DNA from: Athripsodes cinereus
Taxonomy: Eukaryota > Arthropoda > Insecta > Trichoptera > Leptoceridae
Assembly: GCA_947579605.1 (NCBI GenBank)
Contig: OX388322.1
Location: 1,798,001-1,862,000 of the forward strand
Direction of reading: 5' to 3'
Length of the DNA: 64,000 nt
A model generated the notes under the pieces. It searched no databases and was not told the origin of the DNA. It saw only the letters and a list, made by a program, of their open reading frames with translations. The first letter of the stretch is position 1. Each line of letters starts with the position of its first letter. This document shows, in pieces, positions 22,011 to 31,490 of the stretch. A program made the translations under genes and the position numbers.

Positions 22011-22712
22011 TTGTTTTTTTGTATCATTATGAAATTCTACTACGTAAACACCAATACAGTAAATAATGCATTGCTTAATCTATTACTCGTCCAATAATTA
22101 GTGTATAGAATGGACATACATACAAACCTAAACATGAACGGGCTAATATATTTGATGATATTTATTTATGTTTTTTCTTACCTTTTCCTACATAATGATT
22201 TGTTGCGTTGAACCTTTTTCACGATTTCCCACATGTTTGCTTCGTCAAATATGACGTACAAAAAATAAAAAAGTGTTGTAATAATAATAATAATACCCAA
22301 ATCATTTATTATTAATGCGCCGTTTTGTGAAAAAACATCGCAAATGTTTATTTTGTGGTTTTTTTTTTCTCTCATATGTCCTTTTTGGATTTTTGTTTTG
22401 TTTTTTCCTGATTGCTATTACCTCTTATGGTCTCAGTGCAGAGTAAAGTTTTGAAGATAATAAAAATTATTTAAGGAGTCATATTATATCACAAAAACAA
22501 TATTTTTTTATAATTTATTTATTCCAAAAACAGTAAGTATGTATTACAAACAAAAATATCAAAATTATGAAATATATTGCCCCACTAAACTAATGTCTGT
22601 TATGATACTTTTGTAATTTTCAGGACCCGCAAATCAGGTGGAATTTTGTAATACAACAGCAGTCTTGCCAAAGAAAATTGAAGAATGTTTAAAAAAAACT
22701 ATTTCTACGTAC
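22011..22712. other. Stretch without a recognised gene
   Basis: 22027-22070 (GAAATTCTACTACGTAAACA) is an H3-repeat remnant. The remainder is AT-rich with no feature recognised. Confidence 0.35.
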
Positions 22713-22928
22713 TATATATACCATTACGGCATATACCACAAATGGGGTAGCCAGCAAATATGTAATAAACGGTGTTCTCTCCGTGTTAACAACAAAGAAT
22801 AAGACATTCAGTTTTTGTGGCAAACTTCATCGCTGAATTTAAGATGTAAAATTTATTTATTTTTCTTTTACAGGACACTCGAAAATTAAGGGAAAAGAGC
22901 GGGAGACCAATTTGCTCCACGGAACATA
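22713..22928 (+). repeat. Family A copy
   Basis: ACCATTACGGCATATACCAC, AAATGGGGTAGCCAGCA, GACATTCAGTTTTTGTGGCA, CTTCATCGCTGAATTTAAGA, TTTTACAGGACACTCGAAAA, then TTGCTCCACGG. Confidence 0.8.
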
Positions 22929-23159
22929 AAAATATAATGTATAAGAATACATATAATACAATATTGTTTATTTTCAATATGAACAATTTGAGACTCGGAA
23001 CCCCTTTGGGTAGACACCCATTATCGACAATGAAACGAAGATGGAAATTTTAAATTACTAGTAGAAGCCTTAGGTCTCAAAAGGGTTAAGTTATATTTTG
23101 TATTTCATATTATAAAAGTTATATTCTAGGTGCATAATATGTATTTAATATTGCTGGAG

Positions 23160-23345
23160 TAAAGATTTAAATTAATAAATAATAATAAACATAAAGTTTA
23201 ATTTTTAAGTTTAATTTACAACTTTACTTTTGCCTGACGATGAGAGCGGAAGCTCTTGAAAGCCGGCTCGCAAAAATAAATAAAGTCAATAGTGGAATAA
23301 CTAAATATCGTGTTTCATTTTAAAAATTATTAATAATAAACATGC
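23160..23345 (+). repeat. Hammerhead-bearing repeat, family H1 copy 3
   Basis: Carries the ribozyme-like core at 23228-23275 and the family tail AAATAAAGTCAATAGTGGAA, TAACTAAATATCGTGTTTCA. The best preserved of the three H1 copies. Confidence 0.6.
23228..23275 (+). ncRNA. Hammerhead-ribozyme-like motif (best copy)
   Basis: All three helices can be drawn. Stem I: TTTTGC (23228-23233) with GCAAAA (23270-23275), six pairs. Core CTGACGA at 23234-23240. Stem II: GAGAGC, loop GGAA, GCTCTT, six pairs including one G-U, with one unpaired U before it. GAAA at 23258-23261. Stem III: self-complementary GCCGGC (23262-23267). Then U and C, so A15.1-U16.1 and the C17 cleavage position fit. A palindromic stem III too short to close on itself implies a dimeric form, as described for retroelement hammerheads. 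The extra U is the main doubt. Confidence 0.5.
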
Positions 23346-23577
23346 GAGAAAGAATTCATTATTAATAAATAAAATCACCCATAATGCAGAAGCTTGCCAT
23401 ATTTATCATAGGTAAAAAAAAAACTAAATTTAATGAGAACAATATACTTCGAATTGAACTTTACCCCTTTCTTTCGTGTTATCTTGAATTCAAATTACGT
23501 ATATTTCCCTTGTGGATCAGGATGAATGAAAGATATACTCACTTTTTTACTTACTCTGAACCTAATAATTTCTCATT

Positions 23578-23668
23578 TTCCCACAAGGGGAGGAGCCAGC
23601 AGACCAGCTGCATATAATTAACATACAAGCTGTCCTCTTCGTATCAACGAAAAAATAAAACATTTTGA
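23578..23668 (+). repeat. Family A, terminal fragment
   Basis: CCCACAAGGGGAGGAGCCAG, CAGACCAGCTGCATATAATT, CAAGCTGTCCTCTTCGTA, then AAAACATTTT where the repeat breaks off. Confidence 0.7.
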
Positions 23669-24125
23669 AATAAACTGTATGACTCTTATGCAATAAAATA
23701 GAATAAATAAATAAATAAAAATTAATTTAATTAATTATCAAATTTGAACTTACGTTAATATTCCATTGTGTCGAATGAGTGTGTTATGGTCATACAGGAA
23801 AATACAGGATGTTCCGATAGTTTATCAGCAAATGTGATGATATTTATGTTGAGTATCTTGTGGTAATAATATGTACCATCCTTTACCTAATACTGTACAA
23901 GTATATATTATTATTTTATAATGTATGTATGTTGGTTGGTACTGTGGACATTGGTAGGTACTTTATGGATACAGCAACCGGAAGACGCCGTTATTTGGCC
24001 GGCCAACTCACACCACTGCAATGTGCAATATTTGTTGGATAATTCAAATACCCAAATACCTACAACTTGCGATGCAGTCAACGAAGTATAAAATATGAAT
24101 TTCTTTTTTTAAGTTCCTGCAACTA
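23669..24125. other. Stretch without a recognised gene
   Basis: Begins with a retroposon-type AATAAATAAATAAATAAAAA tail near 23700; the remainder is unrecognised. Confidence 0.3.
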
Positions 24126-24385
24126 CTTTACCATCACGGCATATTTTACAAGTGGGGTAGTCAGCGGGCCAACCGCACATAATCAAAATGCATACCGTCC
24201 TCTCCGGGCCAACAAAAAATTAAGACATATGTACAGGAAGGGTAGCAAACCTCATCGTTGAATTCAAAATGTATAATTTCTTAATTTTTTCGAATGCCTA
24301 CAATTTACAGGACACTCGAAAACTTATGGAAAAAAGTGGGTGGCCAATTCTTTGCCGAGTAGGTACTCCACGGAGCAGTTTTTAA
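24126..24385 (+). repeat. Family A copy, near full length
   Basis: ACCATCACGGCATATTTTAC, AAGTGGGGTAGTCAGCGGG, AAGGGTAGCAAACCTCATCG, ATTTACAGGACACTCGAAAA and ACTCCACGGAGC; about 260 bp. Confidence 0.8.
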
Positions 24386-24529
24386 GATCCTGCCTTCCTC
24401 AAATTCAATGGAAACGTTTTATTAATCAAGGATTTTTTTTATATTTTATAGTGGTGTCCCAAGCTATTCTGTTACGTTTCGTTAAATATCAAATATAAAA
24501 TGTTTAACATATTTAATTTAACAGTGCTA

Positions 24530-24625
24530 AGGTATGCTACCCATTCTGATTATCTTATTTTTAAGGACTTGTATGTTCATTACATGCAGTGAGATCGCTG
24601 GCTACCCAGTTTATGTAAAACGCTT
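24530..24625 (-). repeat. Family A, terminal fragment
   Basis: Reverse orientation: GCTACCCATTCTGATTATCT, TTACATGCAGTGAGATCGCT, GGCTACCCAGTTTATG. Confidence 0.6.
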
Positions 24626-24871
24626 TTATAGTATTTGAAGATAGATTACTGATTTCTTGCTTAATTTCAAAATAAATTTCGGCAGGTACATAAATAATGA
24701 GAAATGAGATTAACATACAGAATAAATAAATCTTTTTAAATTTAGATGTTCCCTCGGGGCAGCGGTCTCTGTGGACTGCGAATTTAATACAATTAAGTGA
24801 TTGAACACATCATTGTGCAAATAGGTACTTAAATCTCTAGATATTCATTTCAATTAATATAATTTTTCACT
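24626..24871. other. Unrecognised stretch before LINE fragment
   Basis: AT-rich, no signal. Confidence 0.3.
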
Positions 24872-25336
24872 AGCGACATCCCCCAATGTTTGAAACGCAA
24901 ATTATACGATCAGTGCGTGCTACCCGTCATGACCTATGGTGCAGAAACGCTTACGCTCACAAAAGCGGCCGTCAGGAAGCTCCGAGTGGCACAGCGCAAA
25001 CATGAAAGGGACATGCTCCACATAAGACTGTCAGACAGAATACGCAACACAGAAATTCGCAGAAGATCCGGAGTTACTGACGTTGTTGAAAGAATTACAA
25101 AACTGAAGTGGGCGTGGGCGGGACATGTCGCTAGATTCACCGATCAAAGATGGACAAAGAGGGTAGTGGAGTGGAGACCTCGAGAAGATAAGAGAAGTAG
25201 AGGGAGACCGCCCACTAGATGGTCGGATGACGTAAAGAGGATTGCTGGTGATTGGATTCAGAAGGCACAAGATAGAGCTGCCTGGAGAAATATGAGGGAG
25301 GCCTATGTTCAGCAGTGGACAGTAGTGGCTGTATAG
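24872..25336 (+). pseudogene. RTE-like LINE ORF2 C-terminal fragment
   Basis: About 155 codons open to the natural stop, encoding the region after the reverse-transcriptase fingers and palm. The order is KRKLYDQCVLPVMTYGAETL (the LYxxxVxPxxxYGxExW block), RDMLHIRLSDRIRN, WAWAGHVARFTDQRW, then RGRPPTRWSDDV and AWRNMREAYVQQW. The 5' end is cut off and no catalytic YxDD is present, so it cannot transpose alone. The frame is unbroken and GC-rich relative to its surroundings, implying a recent insertion. It ends in a (TAGA)n tail. Confidence 0.85.
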
Positions 25337-25358
25337 ATAGATAGATAGATAGATAGAA
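25333..25358 (+). repeat. (TAGA)n tail of the LINE fragment
   Basis: About six TAGA units beginning at the stop codon: a short tandem-repeat 3' tail in place of poly-A, as is common in RTE-type LINEs. Confidence 0.85.
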
Positions 25359-25473
25359 TATAATTTGAAAATTAAGTACCTACTTGTCACAGATCCGAAT
25401 CTCTACTTGAAAAATTTACTTCAACATTTTTTTTTAAATTTCTTTTATTTATCCTTTTTTATTTTTTTTTGCT

Positions 25474-25785
25474 TATCCCGTGGAGTACCCGGTAAAGAAT
25501 TTCCTAGTCTCCAAATCTTTTACTTAAGTTTTCGAGTGTCCTGTAAAAGGCAGGTATTAAAAATATAAAGACATTTTACATCCTAAATTCAGCGATGAGG
25601 TTTGCCACCAATTCTGAGTGTCTTAGTTTTAGTAATTCTAATACTTTTACATTCTTAGAGTGAAAATTCATGATTACAAATATTAATATTGGCACGGAGA
25701 GGACAGCTTGCATGTTTATAACATGCAGCTGGTCTGCTCGCTCTCCACTTGTGGGATATGCCGTAGTAGTAGTAGTAGTTGTTGT
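25474..25785 (-). repeat. Family A copy with intact (TAG)n end
   Basis: Reverse orientation: CCCGTGGAGTACCCGGTAAA, TCGAGTGTCCTGTAAAAGGC, CATCCTAAATTCAGCGATGA, GGCACGGAGAGGACAGCTTG, CTCCACTTGTGGGATATGCC, then GTAGTAGTAGTAGTTGTTGT. An unrelated ~60-bp insertion lies at 25625-25690. The longest copy in the window; its end shows the simple-repeat tail clearly. Confidence 0.85.
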
Positions 25786-25867
25786 AGTAGTTCTTTTTAT
25801 CTTCAAAAATATTTTTACTAAGCATTAATTTATCTTAAATCTAAGTTCAAATATTCTTGAAATATTT

Positions 25868-26030
25868 ATACTACTACTACACCATCACGGCATATCCCAC
25901 AAGTGGGGTAGCCAGCAGCCTGGCTGCATGTTATAAACATGCAAGCCGTCTTCTCTGTGCCAACAAAAATTAAGACATTCAGGATGGGTGGCAAACCTCC
26001 TCACTGAATTTGAGATGAAATATTTATAAC
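25868..26030 (+). repeat. Family A copy
   Basis: CTACTACTACACCATCACGG, CATATCCCACAAGTGGGGTA, GACATTCAGGATGGGTGGCA; it breaks off after GAATTTGAGATG. It is inverted relative to the 25474-25785 copy, so the two (TAG)n ends face each other. Confidence 0.85.
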
Positions 26031-26065
26031 AAATGGAATTTGCTGCTTCTAATAAATAAAGTAGT

Positions 26066-26350
26066 AGGCGAAAAAAGGTAGGCGAAAAAAGGCAACTCCT
26101 TAAGAGAATCAGCCAACAACGAGCTAACTGGATTGGCCACAACATCAGGCACCCAGGACTACTCATAGCCATCGCGGAGGGTAAGACCGAGGGGACAAAT
26201 GGCAGAGGCCGACCAAGAGACGTATATATGGACCAACTGAAGAGTGATATGAACTGTGGCTCATACGTAGAGCTGAAAAGACTGGCGGAGAATAGGGACG
26301 AATGGAGAAGAAAAACCAAACTCGTTGCAGACCAATCCAATGGATTGTAA
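26066..26350 (+). pseudogene. LINE ORF2 C-terminal fragment
   Basis: The frame open to a stop at 26348-26350 reads RQLLKRISQQRANWIGHNIR, HPGLLIAIAEGKTEGTNGRG, RPRDVYMDQLKSDMNC and LAENRDEWRRKTKLVADQ. This is the WIGHxxRxxxLL...GRGRPRxxYxDQ...RxxWR tail of a CR1/RTE-type LINE, a different family from 24872. Only ~94 codons; followed by AATAAATAAATTAATAAA. Confidence 0.8.
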
Positions 26351-26914
26351 CTCATTATATATAATAAATAAATTAATAAAACATTTATTTTTCAAATTTA
26401 TTATTAAGAAAGAAAAACAGATTTATCCATTATATAAATCACCTATTTATGCATAGATTCAGTAATATTATATTAAGAAAGTACTTCATGTTCTCTAGTA
26501 CTTACATAATATGTAGGCACTTGTAGTTCTTTTCGCACAGCTCTAAATGCAACAGTCAGCATTCTTTCCAATGTACGTGTACCTACTACATTATATTATG
26601 TCGCCGCCAGATAGTTGAATCAGACAGATAATTGAATGCCTAGGCGGTTTGTTAAACGCCGACATTCAGTTGAATGGCTAACAGAGATCTTGCCGAATTG
26701 TTTAAAACAACGTCTATCAATCCCAGCGCCACAGTGCCAACTAAAGAAACTAATTCATCAAATGTTTTCAAGCGGTCGGCTTAGAACCACTTTCTCACTC
26801 AAAATTTGACATTATTGTTTCCTTGTCCCAATTTCTTCCTATCCTTTTCCTTTGTACTTCCTCTCTTTCTTCCTTAAGGGTCAATGTAAAGTAAAGAATA
26901 AATAAATAATTAAT

Positions 26915-26990
26915 ACTACTACCACTACTATACTATCACGGCATATCCCACAAGTGGGGTAGCAAGCAGACCAGCTGCTTAATAAATAAA
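26915..26990 (+). repeat. Family A, terminal fragment
   Basis: ACTACTACCACTACTATACT, ATCACGGCATATCCCACAAG, TGGGGTAGCAAGCAGACCAG. Confidence 0.75.
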
Positions 26991-27059
26991 TATATGTCGC
27001 ATTATTGTGATTCAACAAAACGTCTAACCATTCGTGAAATTAAAAACAATTGAATAAAT

Positions 27060-27245
27060 ATTGATTTTTATTGAAAGAAACGTCTATTACCTTTCAAGGA
27101 CATCGTCAATCCTTTGCAAGATGAATATTGACAATGTCCTTGAAAAGCGAAAGATGTCTCTATGAAAAATTAATCAGTATAATAAAAAAATTGTTGATCA
27201 TGAAATTCTACTATGTAAACAACCACACGGTGAATCTAGTCATTC
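27060..27245. repeat. Two H3 repeats head to head
   Basis: CTTTCAAGGACATCGTCAAT at 27090 is mirrored by ATTGACAATGTCCTTGAAAA at 27126. The right half continues into GCGAAAGATGTCTCT, the GAAAG(A)xGTCTCT block of H3, and then GAAATTCTACTATGTAAACA. Confidence 0.5.
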
Positions 27246-27319
27246 AGTTGAATGCCATTTCAGAAACCGCCAAGCCATTTTGTAAACTGGCTAATCTATC
27301 TATCGGGCGGTGACATAAT

Positions 27320-27837
27320 GCACTGTATACATACTATGTAATAGATTAAGTATGACAGGAAATATTGGTCACCTTGCAGCAAACATTAACTGTTTTAGTA
27401 GTACCTAAATGCATGTTGTTTATTATGTATTGATTTACGAAAAATTTGAATAAATTCAAGTAAAAAATTCATTCATCACACTGGCGTCCCACATTAAAAT
27501 TACTAATTACAAAGTTACTAAACATCTAACTATCGTCAAACTATCGACTTAATGGAATGTGTTAATAGTCTTATTAGAATGCAGTTAAATATATTGATAA
27601 TTTATTAATTAAGATAATTGAAATAGAAAATAAGTATAATAATGGTAGTTAATCATAAGGTTATTATAAGTTATAAATTAAATGCTATATTTATAACTTG
27701 ATTAAATAAATAAATAAAAAAAAAAAAAAAAAAAAACATCAACAAAAACAGTTTTGCGATTTTTGTTTTTACAAATAACCATTGTATGAGGTTACAACAT
27801 ATGTAAATTTAACACTCAAAACTTATAAATTCATACT
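27320..27837. other. Stretch without a recognised gene
   Basis: AT-rich; a poly-A tract at 27718-27737 after AATAAATAAATAAA is a retroposon-type tail. Confidence 0.35.
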
Positions 27838-28200
27838 TTATTTTAGTGTAGTTAAGTAATATTTAAAATTTTATTTTTTGTGAATTTGATTTTATTCAAA
27901 TTTTATTTTACTGTAATTAAGTAATAGGTATTTCAAATTTTATTTTTTATGAATTTAATTGTTTTTACATTTAACATTCCCATAAATTTTATTCAAATTT
28001 TATTTTAGTGTAATTAGGTAATATTTCAAATTTCATTTTTTTGTGAATTTAATTGATTTTACATTTGACATTCCCATAAATTTTATTTTATTTTATTGTT
28101 ATTTAAGTAGATAATATTAAGTAGATAATATTTCAAGTTTATTTTATTGTGGATTTAATTGATCTTACATTGCTTTAAGTAGTTATATATTCCATAAATG
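27838..28200. repeat. AT-rich degenerate tandem array
   Basis: About three and a half diverged units of roughly 90-120 bp, each with TTTTATTTTAGTGTAATTAA, GTAATATTTCAAATTTTATT, TTGTGAATTTAATTG and ACATTTGACATTCCCATAAA. Units differ by substitutions and internal deletions. Confidence 0.65.
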
Positions 28201-28662
28201 ATTAATTATTATAGATTTCTGTATTATGTCATGCATATTTTATTAGTTAAAGCACATAACACTGCGTTATATTTATTTTGTTTTGCTCGGGTGTTGCGGT
28301 CAAACCTGGCAACATAATTTTCAGTTTTTATTATTATGTATATTCATGATGAGCTGAAGCGCCCGCCTACATTATGATTGTGACGCCGTCCCTCTCTGTA
28401 CCCGGTGTCTGTTTATGCGGACGATTGTAAGTGTGAGTGGGATAGCAGCATTGTTACTTTAATGTGGATAGTCTGTAAATGTTATAAAATAAGTTTGTAT
28501 ACTGGCGGGTGCTATAGTTTTATATTGCTGCATTGTATAGTTGTGTGTATGTGTGTGTGTGATAAGTAAATGTGACTGCGTTTGAAATAATTGTTGTATT
28601 GCATCGAACTAAATATGATTTTTTGTATATGTTTAATGGCCTTGTGCCGTATATGTTGTTAA

Positions 28663-28691
28663 ATAAATAAATAAATAAATAAATAATAAAA
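28663..28691. repeat. (AAAT)n microsatellite
   Basis: About seven AAAT units next to the minus-strand S2 SINE. Confidence 0.85.
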
Positions 28692-28800
28692 CTATCAAAA
28701 GACAACGTCACCTTATTTGGTTGTGCCCCGGATGAGACTTGAACCCGCAACCCATCATACTTAGATATGCTAGAACAATACGTACACGTGGAGCTGTCAT
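28692..28800 (-). repeat. tRNA-derived SINE, family S2
   Basis: On the minus strand: B box GGGTTCAAGTC, then CATCCGGGGCACAACC and AATAAGGTGACGTTGTCTTT. It matches the S2 copies at 18.5 and 28.84 kb. Confidence 0.65.
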
Positions 28801-28835
28801 TGTGGTTTATAAGAGAGAATTACGAAACTTTCGGT

Positions 28836-28950
28836 ATGTGTCTTGGTAGTTTAATTGGACAAAGCATACCTCACAATAAAGATGGATTGCGGGTTCAAAT
28901 CCCTTCCAGGGCACTACCAAATTATGTAAGGTTGTCTTTTCAAAACTAGT
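28836..28950 (+). repeat. tRNA-derived SINE, family S2
   Basis: A-box-like TAGTTTAATTGGACAAAGC and B box GGGTTCAAATCCC about 35 bp apart, then CAGGGCACTACC and TAAGGTTGTCTTTTC. In inverted orientation to the neighbouring S2 copy. Confidence 0.65.
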
Positions 28951-29324
28951 AACTATTTGTAATGTTTTAATTACAACAAAATTATATAAGTAAAAACAAT
29001 GGCAAACTTTTTACGTGGTAAAAGTACCAATAGATGCCAGCTTACCTATACTGGGTATAAGATCTAGCAGACATACAAAACAAAAACATACGGATTTATA
29101 CATAATATTATGTATTGTGTCGTTAGTGTTTTTATGTCAATGATTGCACAACACATGTTTCGCTTTATGAACTTTATCATATACATTTTATGTATCTACA
29201 TATTTATATTATTTTTGCACTTTTTTATAGTGATACTCTGGGCATATCGCCCGGCAAATTAATCGTGTAAGTCGTATAATTTTAATTTTGTACAGTTCAA
29301 TTTTAGTTGCTGAACCAATTAGGC
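28951..29324. other. Stretch without a recognised gene
   Basis: AT-rich, nothing recognised. Confidence 0.3.
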
Positions 29325-29415
29325 ATCTATATTTGAGAACCATGTTTACACAATGAAACGTTTTGTAAAATCTAATCTGAAGAAGTGAAAAAGGCGTCCC
29401 AACGCTTACGGATTT
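29325..29415 (-). repeat. MITE arm without mariner insertion
   Basis: GAGAACCATGTTTACACAAT, then AAATCTAATCTGAAGAAGTG, AAAAAGGCGTCCCAACGC. It matches the reverse strand of the 20.9-21.0-kb MITE arm joined directly to the 19.6-kb arm, with AA where the mariner sits between TA dinucleotides. The strand label is arbitrary. Confidence 0.6.
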
Positions 29416-29937
29416 GCTCTACGGTGGCTTAAGTGATCACTTCCAATGTCCATGAATTACTTTCACCAATTCCGCCATTTTCACTATCACGATGTAAGGT
29501 CCACTAATCGAGAAAAATTTGATGCAAACCATAGAAGCAATTAGTTTTTGGGATATCATAATGTTTCAAATCTGAATGGATCAAGATCTCCCATCCTAAT
29601 AACACCAGAAAAAATAAATTCAATACTTTTTCGGCTTCTAGTTCGATCAGTCAGCATTTTTTTTAGAATATGTAATAATATTATTATTCGTTTGTATAGT
29701 TAGTTGTTAACTCTTTTGCAGGACAGTCAAAAACTTAATTAATTCTCAATTATATCATTTGATATCTTCCTATTTCTAAACTATTGTAATGAGTAATTAA
29801 ACAGATATACAGACAAGTAAAAAATAAAAACTTTGTAAAATGGCAAGTTTTGTAAAATGATTCATAATAATATAATGGCCATACAGTGTGATCGTACCAA
29901 TATAATATGTTGGTACTACACTGCATTGTACTAAAGA
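29416..29937. other. Stretch without a recognised gene
   Basis: AT-rich. A short family-A-like GCAGGACAGTCAAAAACTTA lies at 29719-29738. Otherwise nothing recognised. Confidence 0.3.
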
Positions 29938-29996
29938 TATACAGAGAGTGGTCAAATTAATGTACCTACTCGCATAAAAAAATATAATTCACACAT

Positions 29997-30173
29997 TTAT
30001 TTTTTAGAAAAGATGTATCTGGGTTTTTGTTATAAAGCAAAAACAGCCTTATACACCTTTCACAGTAAGCTAAAAGTTTGTGTCGTGTAAGGGAAATTTG
30101 CCGGCATCTCGGATTGAACCGCTCACCTCTTGTACATGAGGCCGAGACTACTTCCAGGCTACCGACGAACTCT
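29997..30173 (-). repeat. tRNA-derived SINE, family S1
   Basis: Minus-strand copy: GAGTTCGTCGGTAGCCTGGA at the head, a weakened B box (GGTTCAATCCG), body GGTGTATAAGGC and an A-rich end. Inserted in the left arm of the outer element. Confidence 0.8.
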
Positions 30174-30407
30174 GTTGTAGTTTTGATGTAGCAAACTTCA
30201 CTATGTATGAATTATGGTGTTGCCATTAGTAAAAATATGAACGATACTACCAGTAATAAGATACAGAAAGAGACAGGGTCGGTAGTCAAAACACAAAATT
30301 ACGTTTTCGTTTCGTTTTTTTATTTATTTATTTTAATAGACACCACAGCTTTGACAATGAATAATATAATAATTTAGTTAATTATTTACAATAATTAAAT
30401 TATATTT

Positions 30408-30540
30408 GGGTTAGTTGGAAAATATCGCGTCCCTGCGATAAACTTGCCCATTCTGCAAAATTATTCGTTTATACCATGTAGTAACCTTATTATTTGTATC
30501 CAAATATTTTGTACAATAAAGTTTATAATTATTATTATTT
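30408..30540 (+). repeat. Short LINE-a tail
   Basis: Starts exactly at GGGTTAGTTGGAAAATATCG, continues GCGATAAACTTGCCC and ends GTACAATAAAG plus (ATT)n. A 133-bp copy of the LINE-a 3' end. Confidence 0.75.
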
Positions 30541-30558
30541 ACATCGCCTATTAAAGTA

Positions 30559-30587
30559 TTAGGTCCTTACATATGAAATTGGCGTTT
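30559..30587 (+). repeat. Mariner 2 left TIR
   Basis: TTAGGTCCTTACATATG and onward, 29 bp, exact inverse of the right TIR. Confidence 0.93.
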
Positions 30588-30746
30588 GGCGAACTGGCAA
30601 CTTTGATTCAAAATATGTGGCGTTCGGCTAGGAATTCCAAATTCAAATTTATTTCAAATTTAAGACCATGTATTTCTGTGTTCGAATTACGAAATTTATT
30701 TGTTATCGCGTCATTTGTTTTTCTTTCACATCGTTCTGTTCACAAT

Positions 30747-31412
30747 ATGGAGAACTTAAAATATCGCTATATTTACGAATATGAGTTTCACCTCGGCACT
30801 AGTGCTGCAGAAACGGCTCGTAGGATTAACAATGCGTATGGGGAAGCTACTGCAAAAGAAAATACGGTACGTTATTGGTTCCAACGTTTCCGTTCTGGAA
30901 ATTTTGACCTACAGAACAAGCCTCGTGGACGGCCGGAGACACAAGTTGATAACGAAGAATTAAAAGCAATTGTGGAAGCAGATCCATCGCAAACCACGTC
31001 AGAGTTAGCGGCAGGCTTCGGTGTGAGTGATAAAACCATTTTGATTCACTTGAAACAAATTGGAAAAGTGAAAAAACTTGAAAAATGGGTACCGCATGAA
31101 TTGGTACTGCTGCTTCAGGACAACGCTCGACCACATACGGCACGTTTGACGACCGCAAAACTACGGGAGCTGCGACTGGAATGTCTTCGACACCCACCAT
31201 ACTCCCCGGACCTTGCTCCAACTGATTACCATTTTTTTCGGAATTTGGACAACTTCATGCAAGGAAAAAAATTCAATTCTCACGAGGCTGTCCAAACGGC
31301 CTTCAAAGATTTTATTGATTCTCGCTCACACACTTTTTTTAGTAAAGGAATCAATGAACTACCTTCGAGATGGCAAAAGTGCATAGATAGCCATGGTACA
31401 TACTTTGACTAA
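30747..31412 (+). pseudogene. Mariner transposase with in-frame internal deletion
   Basis: 221 residues from the ATG at 30747; an upstream in-frame ATG at 30573 lies inside the TIR and is not family-like. The N-terminal DNA-binding region is intact: AAETARRINNAYG, VRYWFQRFRSGNFDL, RGRPETQVDNEEL (residues 20-72), HLKQIGKVKKLEKWVPHEL (101-119). It then jumps to LLLQDNARPH (D125) and YSPDLAPTD (D160), 34 residues apart, and the normal end SRWQKCIDSHGTYFD. About 125 residues holding the first catalytic Asp (CDEKW region) are missing with the frame kept. It resembles the cecropia/Hsmar1-like branch. It cannot cut DNA but might still bind TIRs. Confidence 0.93.
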
Positions 31413-31461
31413 ATAAAAAAATAGTTTCATAAAAAAAAATCGTTTTCATTTCTGCCATAAG

Positions 31462-31490
31462 AAACGCCAATTTCATATGTAAGGACCTAA
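31462..31490 (-). repeat. Mariner 2 right TIR
   Basis: Exact reverse complement of the left TIR; followed by TA. Confidence 0.93.

Larger units (their letters stand above)
26596..27319. mobile_element. Element with ~85-bp diverged TIRs
   Basis: Left end ATTATGTCGCCGCCAGATAG; reverse complement of the right end ATTATGTCACCGCCCGATAG. The similarity continues inward through GGCGGTTT and CATTCA(G/A)(T/C)TGAATG. Inside are a LINE-like tail (GTAAAGTAAAGAATAAATAA at about 26900), a family A fragment and two H3 repeats, all presumably later insertions. Non-autonomous; superfamily unknown. Confidence 0.5.
30559..31490 (+). mobile_element. Mariner 2, internally deleted, perfect TIRs
   Basis: A 932-bp mariner flanked by TA (30557-30558, 31491-31492), with 29-bp terminal inverted repeats that match at every base and begin TTAGGTCCTTACATATG. 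Family members are about 1.3 kb, so roughly 370 bp is missing, all from the middle of the transposase. Perfect TIRs suggest recent mobilisation in trans by an intact relative. Confidence 0.93.

Noticed and set aside
30573..30746. Extended N-terminus of the mariner 2 transposase
   Set aside because: The upstream ATG is inside the TIR; the normal family start corresponds to the ATG at 30747.
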